Below the pieces are notes generated by a model. That model ran no database searches. It saw only the letters and a list, made by a program, of their open reading frames with translations, and was not told the origin of the DNA. Positions 52,801-60,984 of a DNA stretch of 64,000 nucleotides are shown one piece after another (position 1 is the stretch's first letter; the number at the start of each line of letters is the position of its first letter). The position numbers and the translations under genes are program-made. The DNA is from CAYOYK01 sp964408185 (GTDB lineage Bacteria; Bacillota; Clostridia; Christensenellales; Aristaeellaceae), in the NCBI GenBank assembly GCA_964408185.1, contig CAYOYK010000002.1:1-64000 (forward strand), read 5' to 3'.

Positions 52801-55800
52801 CGTGCAGAGCGCGGATACGTTCGCGCCGCGCGGCACGGCTGACAACATGTACCGCACGGTGGGCACGGCCACGCCGACCAGTCAAAGGCTGACGGCAGGC
52901 GAGAACGTGTTTGACGTGGTGTTTGCCAAAAACCCGACGCTGACCGTGGTGGTGAACGGGTATCCGGGCACGCCGCTGGACATCGCAGGCACAACCTACC
53001 GCACGCCGGAGACGGACTATTCCGTCGCCTATCCGACGGCTGAGGGCTACACGACGAGCGTCGCCTCCACGGAGAGCGCCGCGCCCTACGCGCCCACGAC
53101 CACCCCGACGGCGACCGGCTCCACTACGAGCGCGACCATGCCAGACCGGGACGTGACGGTGACCATCACCTACACGCCGATTCCGTATACCTTTACCGTG
53201 ACCTATGTGTACGACGCAAACGGCACGCAGATCGCGCAGCCGGAGCTGCCCGCTGAGGAACAGCAGACGTTCATCATCGGCGGCAACCTTACGGACTATA
53301 CGCTGGTGGACGAGAACGTCGGCACGTTCCCCGTCGGCTTCCACGTGACACAAGTCAATCGGCTCGAAGGCCAGAGCGTGTATGACGCGCAGACCAAGCT
53401 GTTCAGCGGCAGCGGGCTGGCGGCGGGGGATATCGCCTACGAGGTGATCATCCAGCCGTGGCCGCACACGCTGACCGTGCGCTATCAGTATGAGGATGGC
53501 ACGCAAGCCTACCCGGATCAGGCCGCGACCTACTGCTACGCGCAGACCGTGAGCGAGGCGCTCACCGCCGCGCCGACCGGGTACGTGGTGAAGCAGCAGG
53601 GCTACGGCACGCCGAATCCCACGCAGAGCTACACGGCGGACGGCCAGACGCTGACCTCCGACGCGGCTGGGCTCAGCGGAAGCATGCCAAACCGGGATGC
53701 GACCTTCTACGTGGTGTATACCAAGCAGCCCGTCACCTATACCGTCCGGTACTGGAAGGACGCTATGACGGGACGCCCGGTGAAAGAGGATAAGGGCCTT
53801 GATGCGCTGTACGGGGATACCGTGGCGCTGATCGACCCGCAGGCCGCCGCGCAGCCGACGCATTCGGTGCAGCACCTCGTCGCGGCCGATATGCCCGCCG
53901 GATATACGACTGAGGGCAGCTATACCAGCCCGTCCGGCACGCTCACGCTCAACGCGGACGCGGACCATAACGTCTACAACGTTATTTATGCCAAGGATAC
54001 CATCACGTACACCGTGATCTACTGGCAGGATGAAATCGGCGGGAACGGCACGGAGCTTGCACGGCTCACGCCCGCGGGCAAGGTGGGGGATACCGTCAGC
54101 GTTGCCGATGCGACAATCGGCGGCGCGGCGGGCACGACGCACCATCAGGCGAGCGATACGGCCAACTGCCCGGTAGGGTATGTTAGCCCCGGCACAGGCG
54201 ATGCGGAACTGACGCTGACCGCCAGCGCCGCGCACGACGTGTATAACGTGCTCTATGTGGCCGACCATTACGACTTTACCGTTTCCTACGCGTATGAAGG
54301 CGCGGCGGACGCGCCCGCCGACCTGCCGGGGACGCAGCTCGCGGCGGACGAGGCGCGATACGGTGCGAGCGTCAGCTTCACCAACACCTACGCGCCCGCA
54401 GGCTATCGCATCAAGAGCGTCGCGCCTGTCACCGGGTTCGCGCAGGACGAGGCGGCGTTTACCGTCAACGGAAATACCATCAGCGGCAGCATGCCCGCGC
54501 ATGACGTGGAATACCGCATCACGCTGGAGCCCGCGCCGCTGACGTTCCAAGTGATCTATTCCTTCGATCCGAACGACGCCAACCATCCCACGGACGACCC
54601 GTATGACGCGGACGGCTATACGGAGGAGCAGCTGTACATCGGCAAGACCATCACGACCTACGCCGTGCAGGTTCCGGCCGGGTACTATGTACAGAGCGTC
54701 ACGCGCAAGTCCGGCGACGCGACGCTGTGGGACGCGGCCGATCCCGAACGTTTCACAGGCAGCATGGGCGCGCAGGACGTGGTCTACGAGGTCGCCCTGC
54801 GGGTGATTGACTATACCTTCGGCGTGACCTATCAGTACAAGAGCGGCGAGACCGGCCCGGACCTGAGCACGCTCAACACGCCCGCGACGACGCAGCATGT
54901 GGGCGATGCCATCAGCGTGGCGCTGCAGGAGCTGCCGGAGGGGTACGAAATCGAGCGGCTTGCGGGCACATCCGGCACGGCGTATGATAACGTGCTGGCC
55001 GCGCTGACTCCCGCTGCGACGGCAAACACCACCACGTATACCAGCGGCGTGGGCTTCGGCGGCGCAATGCCTGCCGCAAGCGTGCAATGGACGGTCACGC
55101 TGGTTCCGAAGGCCGTGACCTACACCGTATACTACTGGAAGGACAACATCGACAGCAGCACGAGCGTCGGTGAGGGGAACTACCTCGGCGAAACGACCGT
55201 CAGCGCCCTGTATGGCAAGACGGCTGGCCCGAAGAGCGGCTATGACTACAACTACCCCGTTACCGCGTTCCACCCCGGCTCCGCGTACCGCAACGAAGGC
55301 GCGCCGCAGGCTCCGGCCAGCAGGACGCTCGCGCTGACGGGCAACGTGTTCCACGTGGTCTACTTGCAGCGCCCGGATGTGTACGTGGTGGTCGTCATCG
55401 ATAACGGCGCGACCCCGCCGACCATCCCCGGCTTGAGCACGGCCCCGGACGGAACGCCCGGCTTTACGGACGTAGAGCCCGGCACGACATACAGCGTGAC
55501 CGGCATCCCGGATGTGCCCGGCTATGAGGTCGAGATCAGCACCGTGGGCGATACGCCGACCGAAACGCTGCCCAACGCTCCCGCGACGGGCTCCGTGGTT
55601 GGTACGATGCCGGAGAACGACGTGACCATTACCATTACCTACAAGGCCAAGGCGCTCGCGCTGACCGTGGACTACATGTACAACGGCAGCAAGCAGAACC
55701 CCATGCCTGCCGCCATCTCCGGCATGAGCGCGGAGAGCGGCGTCGTGAGTCCGCTGTATGTGACCAATGCGGCGCATTACGATGTGCCCGCGCAGATTGT

Positions 55801-58800
55801 CACGGCGCTGAACGCCGCGGGCTACGGGATCGACCTGTCCGGCAGCCAAGTCACCGCCGGGACGGACAATCTTTCCTTCGCGGCGAGCGAAGCGGGCGGC
55901 GTCTATGCCGTGGACGGAACCATGCCCGCGACAGACGTAACCTACACGCTCAACATCACGCCTCTGCCGCTTACATTCGAGGTTGCCTACCACTTCTCCG
56001 ATGGCGAGGCGCTGCCCGGAGCCACGCTGCCCGATCCCATCGGGCCGACCCCCTACCATGTGGGCGATCCTATCACGGAGGCGCAGCGCGGCTCGGTAGT
56101 CGGGTATGTGGTGGATTCCATCACGTACAACGGCGTGGCGACCGGCGTGGATACGCTGTACGACGGCGCTAAGTTCAGCGGGAACATGCCCGCCGAGAAC
56201 GTGCGGTACGATGTGTACTTCAAGCGCGCGACGGTGACCTATACCGTCCAGTACTGGAAGGATCAGCGGAACGCGGGCGAGCCGCTGGCAACGTACGCAA
56301 ACCAGACGGGCCTGTACGGCGATACCGTCACGGCCGGAGCCGTTGCCGATATAAGCGGCACGCAAAAGGTCTGGGCGCAGAACGAGCACCAGCCCGTCGG
56401 GTATGGGGACGGCGCGGGCGACCAACCGCTGACGCTGAGCATGAGCGGCAACAACGTGTATCACATCACCTACTATATCAACAGCTACGCCTACACCGTG
56501 CGCTACTGGAAGCAGCAGGTCGCTTTCAGCAACGGCCAGCCCGATGCGGGCTACTATCTGGGCAGCACGGCGGGACAGGGCAAATATGGCGAGACCGTGG
56601 GCGACCAGACCGCGACGCACCCGGTCAGCTACACCGAGTTCTTTAGCACCCTCACGGGCTATCGGTCGCCCGGCGTGGGGCAGAGCGCAAACATTCCCAT
56701 CTCGGAGAATCCGGCCAATAACGTCTACGACGTGGTGTACAGTCTGGACGAGTACAGCTTCCATGTGCGCTATGCGTACGTCGGCGCTGCGGCGCAGCCT
56801 GCGCTGCCCGGCGCGCAGACGCAGACCGGACTGCATTACCAGAGCGCGCTGACGGCGGTTGGCGTGATTCAGCCCGCCGAGGAGGGCTACTACGTTGCAT
56901 CCGTCACCGAGGTCGAATCGGCGACGAGCACGGCGGCCGTGACGACGAATCCAGCCAACCTCTATGCGGAGAACGCGGGCACAGCGGCGGTGGACGGCTC
57001 CTTCACGGGGAATATGCCCGCGCGGGACGTGTACTACCTTGCGACCTACGCCGCCACGCCGCTCACGTTTGACGTGCGGTACGAGTATGAGGGTCAGGCG
57101 GTCACGCCGACGCTGCCAAGCGACTATCGGCAGCCGTCCGGCTCGCTGCCCACGCTGTACAAGGGCTCGGAGATCGCGCGCTACGTACTTGGGAGCATCC
57201 CGGAGGGGTACGAGGTGGAAAGCGTGACCGAGGTGGCTTCGCCGACCGACGACACGCCCGTCACGGCCAACCTTGCGGGTCTGTATGCGGAGAACACAGC
57301 CACCGCAGCCATGGACGGCGAGTTCGCGGGCGCGATGCCCGCGCACAGCGTGAGCTACTTGGTCAAGGTGGTGCCGACAAAGTACAGCTTCACGGTAACG
57401 TATCGGTACAGCGATAAAACCACAACCGACGGCCTGCCCGCGAACATCAGCCTGCAGGGGCTGTATGTGGGGCAGGAGGTGCAGTCCGCGTACAGCGGAG
57501 CGCCCGCGTACATTCCGCTGGGCGTTGCGCCGACCGGGTACGAAATAACGGATGTGACCTGCGCGCCGGACGCGCAGAAGGCGCTGCTGTACACGGCGAA
57601 CACGGGCTTTGCGGGCACGATGCCCGCTGGCGACGTGGCCTTTGTGGTCACGCTTGGGCCCAAGGCGCAGACCTACATTGTGCGCTACTGGCAGGACGCG
57701 AAGGATACCGGGACACTGCTGTACGAGACGGCAGCGCAGAGCGGCCGTTACGGCGATACCGTCGGCACATCCGTATCCGCCGTGCCGACGAGCACGCACC
57801 ATACGGTCAGCAATACGGATTATTGCCCGACGGGGTATGTGAGCCCCGGCACGGGCGACCCGACGCTCACGCTGGGCGTGAACAACGCGGCCAACGTCTA
57901 CAACGTCGTTTACCAAAAAGACACGTTTGTCTATACTGTCCACTACTGGACGGACGCGGTCAGCTACCTGCCGGACGGCACGGTGAACACGAGCGCCGCC
58001 AACCTGCTGGAGACCAAAACGGACTCCGCGGTGTTCGGCCAGACGCTGGACTTCCAGAATGCGGATATTCTTCTCGCGCAGGCGAGCGCCGTGCCCACGG
58101 GCTATCAGACCGTCGGGCGCAAGGCGGAGCCGACAGGCGCTTGGAAGATTACCGCCGATGCGGCCAAGAACATATTCCATGTGGTGTATGACCCGGAGAG
58201 CTATTCGTTCCATGTTCGGTACGCCTACGAGGGCCCGGACGACGCGAAGCCGCGCACCGACCCGGCGGGGAACGATCAGACCGGTCTGCGCTACGGCGGC
58301 GTTCTTGGCGCAACGCCCATCACGGACTACACTGTAACAGGAATCCCGGCGGGCTACGAGCTCAAGCGCGTCACAGAGGTCGTGTCCGCGACGGACGCGA
58401 CGGCGCTGACCGCCAGCCTCGCGGGCATGTACCGCGACGCGACGCAGACCTTCACGGGCAGCATGCCCGCGCGGGATGTGTACTATCTGGTTACCTACGG
58501 GCCTAAGGCGCTCGCGTTCACGGTGCAGTACACGTACAGCTCCACGCTCGCGCCCGCACCCGACCCCATGCCCAGCGATTACGCCGAGCCCGCGCCGGGC
58601 TCCGCCGCCAGCCTGTATACAGGCAAGGCAATCACGGAATACCATCTGGCCGATATCCCGGACGGCTATCGCGTAGAGAGCGTGACCACAAGCGACGGCG
58701 TCACCTTCTACGATTCGGCCAAGCAAACGTTCAACGGACGCATGCCTACGACCGACGTGCTCTACACCGTTACGCTCGTGCCCATGGAGTACGCGCTGGA

Positions 58801-60913
58801 CGTGGTGTACCAGTATAAGCCGGGCATGGCGGGCGCGGAGGATATCAGCCTGTGGAACACGCAGGCCGCGCCGAGATACTTCCATCAGAGCGTGAACCAA
58901 GCGGTGCACGCCGCGCCGACCGGGTATCGCCTGAGCGGGATCACCGCGTACGCGTCGCCCTATACGGCCGCGTCCGCGCCGGAGAACGTGAGCACATTGG
59001 CCGCGACCGAGACGGCCATTACGGGAACCATGCCGGCCCGCAGCCTGACTTATGTGGTCGAGTTCGAGCTGGAAACCGTACCCTACGCCATCTACTACTG
59101 GACGGACGCCGTGTCCTACGTAACGGGCACCGCGCAGCCGGATCTTGCCGCGGGCAACCTGCTGGGCTCCGTGCAGGGCGAATCCAAATATGGCTACGTC
59201 ATTCTGGACAAGACCGACAAGAACTATGATCCCAGCAAGGTCAGCAACCTGCCGCTGGACCGCGAGCTGTTTATCAGCGACGCGCAGCGCGTGAGCTACC
59301 GCGTGCCGGGCTCGGCCGATCCGACCCGCCTCACGCTGGGCGCGAACGGCATGACGCGCGCGGACAACGTGATCCACGTCGTCTATACCCGTAAGCCCAA
59401 GGTGACGGTAACCGTGCGCGTGGACGATACCGAGGTGCCCGCGCCGTATACGCCCGCCGTCACAAGCCCCGGCTATGTGGATGTGGACACGCCCTACACG
59501 GTCGTTGTGCCCGATATGACGGGGTACACGCCTACGGCGACCACGACGGACGATCCGGGAACCATCTCGCTGCCCGGCGGCATCCATCAGGATAAGATGC
59601 CAGATCACGACGTGGACATCCAGATTGTCTATACCCCGAACCAGTATGACTACATCATCCGCTACTACCTGCGCGAGCCCGGCAAGGCAGACCAGCAGTT
59701 GGGCGGCGATGTGACCGGCAAGGCGACCTTCGGCACCACGCTTGGTGACCGCAGCGTAAATGCCGCTGTGACGCTGCCTGTGGACATGACGCTCAACGCG
59801 ACGAGCCACTGCGTCACGCCCGGTACGGCCGAGCCGGGGTACATCACCATCGGTACGGGGAGCAATGTGCTCAACGTCATCTACGCGCCCAAGCCGACGC
59901 TGACGGTGATTACCAAGTACACGGACGGCGGCAAGCCGGATGATACCAAGACCTACCCGGATCGCACGCCGGGCGACCCGTACCATGTCACCGCGCCGGA
60001 CGTGAAGGGCTATACGCCCTCGATAACGGTGACGGGCGACACGCCGACGGTGACCGCCGGAGACGTGACGGGCGTTATGCCCGGAACGGACGTGACCGTG
60101 ACCATCCTGTACACGCCTAACAACTACGCGTACCGCGTAGAGTATTATGAGCTGGATCAGGGCGTGCGCACGCTGCTGAACGCGTACGACGGCACGGCGC
60201 CTTACGGCACGGCTGTAGGCACGGCGGCTGCCGTGGACGCGGCCTATCGTGTGGATCCGTACGCGGCTGCACAGCCGCGGCATCGCAGCCCGTACTTCTC
60301 GTACAGCGGCGATATCGTGATAAGCGATCAGGCGGCAAGCAACCTGCTCGTGATCGTATACGTGCTCAAGCCGGACGTCATCGTGCGCGTCACCATGACC
60401 GATGGCAGCACGCCTCCCGTCATCCCCGGCGTGCCCAGCGTGAATCCGGGCGATCCGTTTGACGTAAACATCCCGGATGTCAACGGCTATACCCACACCG
60501 TTACGGTTAGCAGCACGGATACGGCGTTCACGACGAAGGAGTATACCATCCGCCCGGACGGCGTAACAGGCGTTATGCCCGGCGAGGACGTGGTGATCAA
60601 CGTGGAGTACTCGCTGAGGACGGATCTGAGCTATCGTGTGGAATACTACTACAACGGTGTGCAGGATGTTGGCGCGGCGTACACGATGACGAACGTGACG
60701 TTCGGCACACGGGTTACCTACGTTGCTTCCAAGCCGCGCACAGGCTACCGTCAGCAGCGGGTGGATAACCTGCCGCTGCAGGTAAGCACCGTGGTGGAAA
60801 ACAATGTGGTGCGTGTGTACTATGTGAGCGTAATCGCACCGGTCATCGAGGACGCGGAGATCCCGCTTGGCGCGGGCACCGCCGCGCTGAACGCGGGCGA
60901 CTGCGCGGAGTAA
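46844..60913 (+). CDS. Giant secreted repeat protein with isopeptide, Cna-B and ~41 MucBP-like domains
   Basis: 4,689 residues in one uninterrupted frame. Signal peptide MMRKLTAMLMAVLMLGSLLPSGAVAE (1-25). An unrecognised region follows (~26-430), then a pilin isopeptide-linkage domain (~435-560: FTFELLRDGALIATATN, YTVREVTG). Three Cna-B-like domains lie at ~565-918 (KKEWDDNGNDDGVRPTSITV and KSWDDDNDVDQQRPTSIRV are clear). Then ~41 MucBP-like modules run to the end. The tail VIEDAEIPLGAGTAALNAGDCAE has no LPXTG, hydrophobic segment or basic end. Such proteins bind host mucin or glycans and resist proteases through isopeptide bonds. ATG 46844 has GGATGG upstream; ATG 46847 is possible. No sortase gene is near. 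Confidence 0.9.
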   Translation: MMRKLTAMLMAVLMLGSLLPSGAVAETTIGAYGQTYTVQVNNCTMVKQDTNEAFSPQGGEVKALMDGLRSVTIRQDSANQRFVLDLSSIKLPDGILIRNITHSSLTVTKDADGTYSVGEAIIDTHGNTNAGDDTVNGSFQIELETTLTSYKVVALIMGTDGAYPTYDDNTVTGVTDSGTRKYVYVETCSAYVGEKLPQIDNSYYEKILNDASKRYTFPNGSVAGPGLIRKGYTGDNGFKYPSIGNSTLAYLNASEDQYVTGSGTAIQMQFERKQYLCSVTFQCSLNRDSSNQKEYYAYWNTLAEGNSFSWLLQVLDSDTIANANTWFCNTYHYSKLYYYEETVSIDLVKLFGYVHNANLTETSSYGHAVVYMSSVNAPYYQQNDCEIWNTNMSSGSDTRTFNFTMPSQDASIVAENYYPGGFNIPEFDPTFITHEIKLKKTFTDGSLTDGQFTFELLRDGALIATATNSADGSVTFSIPYDMKTLKTGDYSVKDGKPTWGFDYTVREVTGTDSQILYDTTTKSLHVDVVMNDVTEGNLGSPRVTATTAFTPADDDTFTNIKMQTISVTVNKGFDLNDGVSVEYATSQIPDSVTMQLYAYSENGALNTNKAAQLTPIRVQTLTAANKITSTPSGHGDQQFLWWSYTFENLPKYDAQGRLIRYYVYEVPTPGTTSWAQFYDPGGFGNWLGQTPVSGSDGTLCIHNCFYVNNKTFTLTIKKEWDDNGNDDGVRPTSITVDVYNGNDKYGTYTLAQGSQTGDVWTWTIENIPASVNVNGLSVRESSISGYTLSSNVYDSGALHTATLTNKHAQSTVNLTVSKSWDDDNDVDQQRPTSIRVQLVRNSAPVSEADGGIVTLNAANNWSSGWNALPKNAGGAAIAYSVVELDTPTGYTAEYSQTDGSFAISGDAGAVTITNRHTPNQYVFTVRYEDENGNRIPESVVATHTQTALKNGASIARYDVVVPTGYQVQNVAEDTSEFATAPTAAGFLKYQTPNTYVGAYFEGSIPGRNVTYVVTLTKIPHTFVIKYMADGAELTSQRVSVSKTSGDEISYSLATAPDGYELSTTNPVAVETGEAEDINLYKAATERFEGTMPDRDVTLVVTFTHKSVPYIIRYWQDEIKYLADGVTPDTAYRLADLTGSARYGSLLGVGVANENGNVVVDRTAHRPEGYDEGTADATLTLGAAGLTAQDNIYNVVYKKNTYGYIVKYWTYAPNSTGSTLLDTVTGSAELKSKVGVEVTAGEGVTVEPNPAPYPPTGFDSALTTHTYDATLTIKPYTDPANNPNVYNVWYLPTDYTFNVTYEYQAPTGHTATVPTLPDNETQTGLHYTDAVNYALGAIPAGYEFTVDYVPVAAESDPGLYNATLGDFSQNTMPAADVTYRVTVTPISRTFNVQYVYAGTDTPLASLADWITSHNASDTQTPLYIGESIAGFALGDAEHTLPDGYAFDLAGVSVVGANKADFLTDTTFAGTMGTTNVTYTVPIRAIGYTYRLIYRTDDPDAEIGGGKTLENQHVGSQYHESLTPPEGYELRATNGIAETVPGCTAQNTATGKLDVTMPASDLTVTVTFTRKSVDYTIRYWKDSIDNSTSVGAGNNYLGETTAQGLYGKTLGPVSGYDYSYSLTAYRPDETYRALGIVNESPDHKQLALTDNVFNVIYLPRPDVYVTVVIDDPTLKPVIPDIPDVEPGTDYTVDKIPDVPGYTVEITVPDDDPTITPPSGTTDGSVSGPMPEQDVHVTVTYTAIPLTFTVEYAFDAAGGGIAPTQWMTEHRHAQGSTTAATLKVKQAIESYQLNTGDHVIPDGYEITSVAETSAPKDSGLYKDTSSTFEGEMPAHSVSYLVTLKAKPYTLTLRYQYAQGVTGPALPQPEASTLQVGQPISKTLSQTPTGYVVQSVEPDTQGATSYPTNLLNTATAGTVTGTMPAKDVTVTVTYTYGPAAYRVRYWQDQIGATESDTDPYYLGTIKGDPSARVNDLVGQTGTESAQYTFSVQSADTFAPRGTADNMYRTVGTATPTSQRLTAGENVFDVVFAKNPTLTVVVNGYPGTPLDIAGTTYRTPETDYSVAYPTAEGYTTSVASTESAAPYAPTTTPTATGSTTSATMPDRDVTVTITYTPIPYTFTVTYVYDANGTQIAQPELPAEEQQTFIIGGNLTDYTLVDENVGTFPVGFHVTQVNRLEGQSVYDAQTKLFSGSGLAAGDIAYEVIIQPWPHTLTVRYQYEDGTQAYPDQAATYCYAQTVSEALTAAPTGYVVKQQGYGTPNPTQSYTADGQTLTSDAAGLSGSMPNRDATFYVVYTKQPVTYTVRYWKDAMTGRPVKEDKGLDALYGDTVALIDPQAAAQPTHSVQHLVAADMPAGYTTEGSYTSPSGTLTLNADADHNVYNVIYAKDTITYTVIYWQDEIGGNGTELARLTPAGKVGDTVSVADATIGGAAGTTHHQASDTANCPVGYVSPGTGDAELTLTASAAHDVYNVLYVADHYDFTVSYAYEGAADAPADLPGTQLAADEARYGASVSFTNTYAPAGYRIKSVAPVTGFAQDEAAFTVNGNTISGSMPAHDVEYRITLEPAPLTFQVIYSFDPNDANHPTDDPYDADGYTEEQLYIGKTITTYAVQVPAGYYVQSVTRKSGDATLWDAADPERFTGSMGAQDVVYEVALRVIDYTFGVTYQYKSGETGPDLSTLNTPATTQHVGDAISVALQELPEGYEIERLAGTSGTAYDNVLAALTPAATANTTTYTSGVGFGGAMPAASVQWTVTLVPKAVTYTVYYWKDNIDSSTSVGEGNYLGETTVSALYGKTAGPKSGYDYNYPVTAFHPGSAYRNEGAPQAPASRTLALTGNVFHVVYLQRPDVYVVVVIDNGATPPTIPGLSTAPDGTPGFTDVEPGTTYSVTGIPDVPGYEVEISTVGDTPTETLPNAPATGSVVGTMPENDVTITITYKAKALALTVDYMYNGSKQNPMPAAISGMSAESGVVSPLYVTNAAHYDVPAQIVTALNAAGYGIDLSGSQVTAGTDNLSFAASEAGGVYAVDGTMPATDVTYTLNITPLPLTFEVAYHFSDGEALPGATLPDPIGPTPYHVGDPITEAQRGSVVGYVVDSITYNGVATGVDTLYDGAKFSGNMPAENVRYDVYFKRATVTYTVQYWKDQRNAGEPLATYANQTGLYGDTVTAGAVADISGTQKVWAQNEHQPVGYGDGAGDQPLTLSMSGNNVYHITYYINSYAYTVRYWKQQVAFSNGQPDAGYYLGSTAGQGKYGETVGDQTATHPVSYTEFFSTLTGYRSPGVGQSANIPISENPANNVYDVVYSLDEYSFHVRYAYVGAAAQPALPGAQTQTGLHYQSALTAVGVIQPAEEGYYVASVTEVESATSTAAVTTNPANLYAENAGTAAVDGSFTGNMPARDVYYLATYAATPLTFDVRYEYEGQAVTPTLPSDYRQPSGSLPTLYKGSEIARYVLGSIPEGYEVESVTEVASPTDDTPVTANLAGLYAENTATAAMDGEFAGAMPAHSVSYLVKVVPTKYSFTVTYRYSDKTTTDGLPANISLQGLYVGQEVQSAYSGAPAYIPLGVAPTGYEITDVTCAPDAQKALLYTANTGFAGTMPAGDVAFVVTLGPKAQTYIVRYWQDAKDTGTLLYETAAQSGRYGDTVGTSVSAVPTSTHHTVSNTDYCPTGYVSPGTGDPTLTLGVNNAANVYNVVYQKDTFVYTVHYWTDAVSYLPDGTVNTSAANLLETKTDSAVFGQTLDFQNADILLAQASAVPTGYQTVGRKAEPTGAWKITADAAKNIFHVVYDPESYSFHVRYAYEGPDDAKPRTDPAGNDQTGLRYGGVLGATPITDYTVTGIPAGYELKRVTEVVSATDATALTASLAGMYRDATQTFTGSMPARDVYYLVTYGPKALAFTVQYTYSSTLAPAPDPMPSDYAEPAPGSAASLYTGKAITEYHLADIPDGYRVESVTTSDGVTFYDSAKQTFNGRMPTTDVLYTVTLVPMEYALDVVYQYKPGMAGAEDISLWNTQAAPRYFHQSVNQAVHAAPTGYRLSGITAYASPYTAASAPENVSTLAATETAITGTMPARSLTYVVEFELETVPYAIYYWTDAVSYVTGTAQPDLAAGNLLGSVQGESKYGYVILDKTDKNYDPSKVSNLPLDRELFISDAQRVSYRVPGSADPTRLTLGANGMTRADNVIHVVYTRKPKVTVTVRVDDTEVPAPYTPAVTSPGYVDVDTPYTVVVPDMTGYTPTATTTDDPGTISLPGGIHQDKMPDHDVDIQIVYTPNQYDYIIRYYLREPGKADQQLGGDVTGKATFGTTLGDRSVNAAVTLPVDMTLNATSHCVTPGTAEPGYITIGTGSNVLNVIYAPKPTLTVITKYTDGGKPDDTKTYPDRTPGDPYHVTAPDVKGYTPSITVTGDTPTVTAGDVTGVMPGTDVTVTILYTPNNYAYRVEYYELDQGVRTLLNAYDGTAPYGTAVGTAAAVDAAYRVDPYAAAQPRHRSPYFSYSGDIVISDQAASNLLVIVYVLKPDVIVRVTMTDGSTPPVIPGVPSVNPGDPFDVNIPDVNGYTHTVTVSSTDTAFTTKEYTIRPDGVTGVMPGEDVVINVEYSLRTDLSYRVEYYYNGVQDVGAAYTMTNVTFGTRVTYVASKPRTGYRQQRVDNLPLQVSTVVENNVVRVYYVSVIAPVIEDAEIPLGAGTAALNAGDCAE
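49598..60831 (+). repeat. Array of about 41 tandem MucBP-like modules in three subclasses
   Basis: Modules of ~75-110 residues. Class A: YxFxVxYxY ... GYxVxSV ... FxGxMPAxDVxYxVxLxP. Class B: VTYTVRYWKD ... YGDTV ... GY ... LTL ... NVYNVIYxK. Class C: KPxVxVxVxxD ... IPDVxGYxxxI ... GxMPxxDVxVxIxYTP. Two to four A modules are usually followed by one or two B modules or a B-C pair; the last six or so alternate B and C. Modules are diverged at DNA level, but pairs such as 51548-52063 and 55109-55648 are clearly recent duplicates. Counting was by eye and may be off by one or two. Confidence 0.85.
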
Positions 60914-60924
60914 CCGCAAAGATC

Positions 60925-60969
60925 GCGCTGTCGGCATAGCACCCAGAGAAGCTATGTCGGCAGCGCTTT
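60925..60969 (+). terminator. Hairpin between giant gene and solute-binding protein
   Basis: GCGCTGTCGGCATAGC (60925-60940) pairs with GCTATGTCGGCAGCGC (60951-60966) through 16 positions with two G-T wobbles and a 10-base loop. Only TTT follows, then the ribosome binding site of the next gene. It could be a partial terminator that sets a lower level of the downstream gene. Confidence 0.6.
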
Positions 60970-60984
60970 GAAAAGGTGAGAGCG

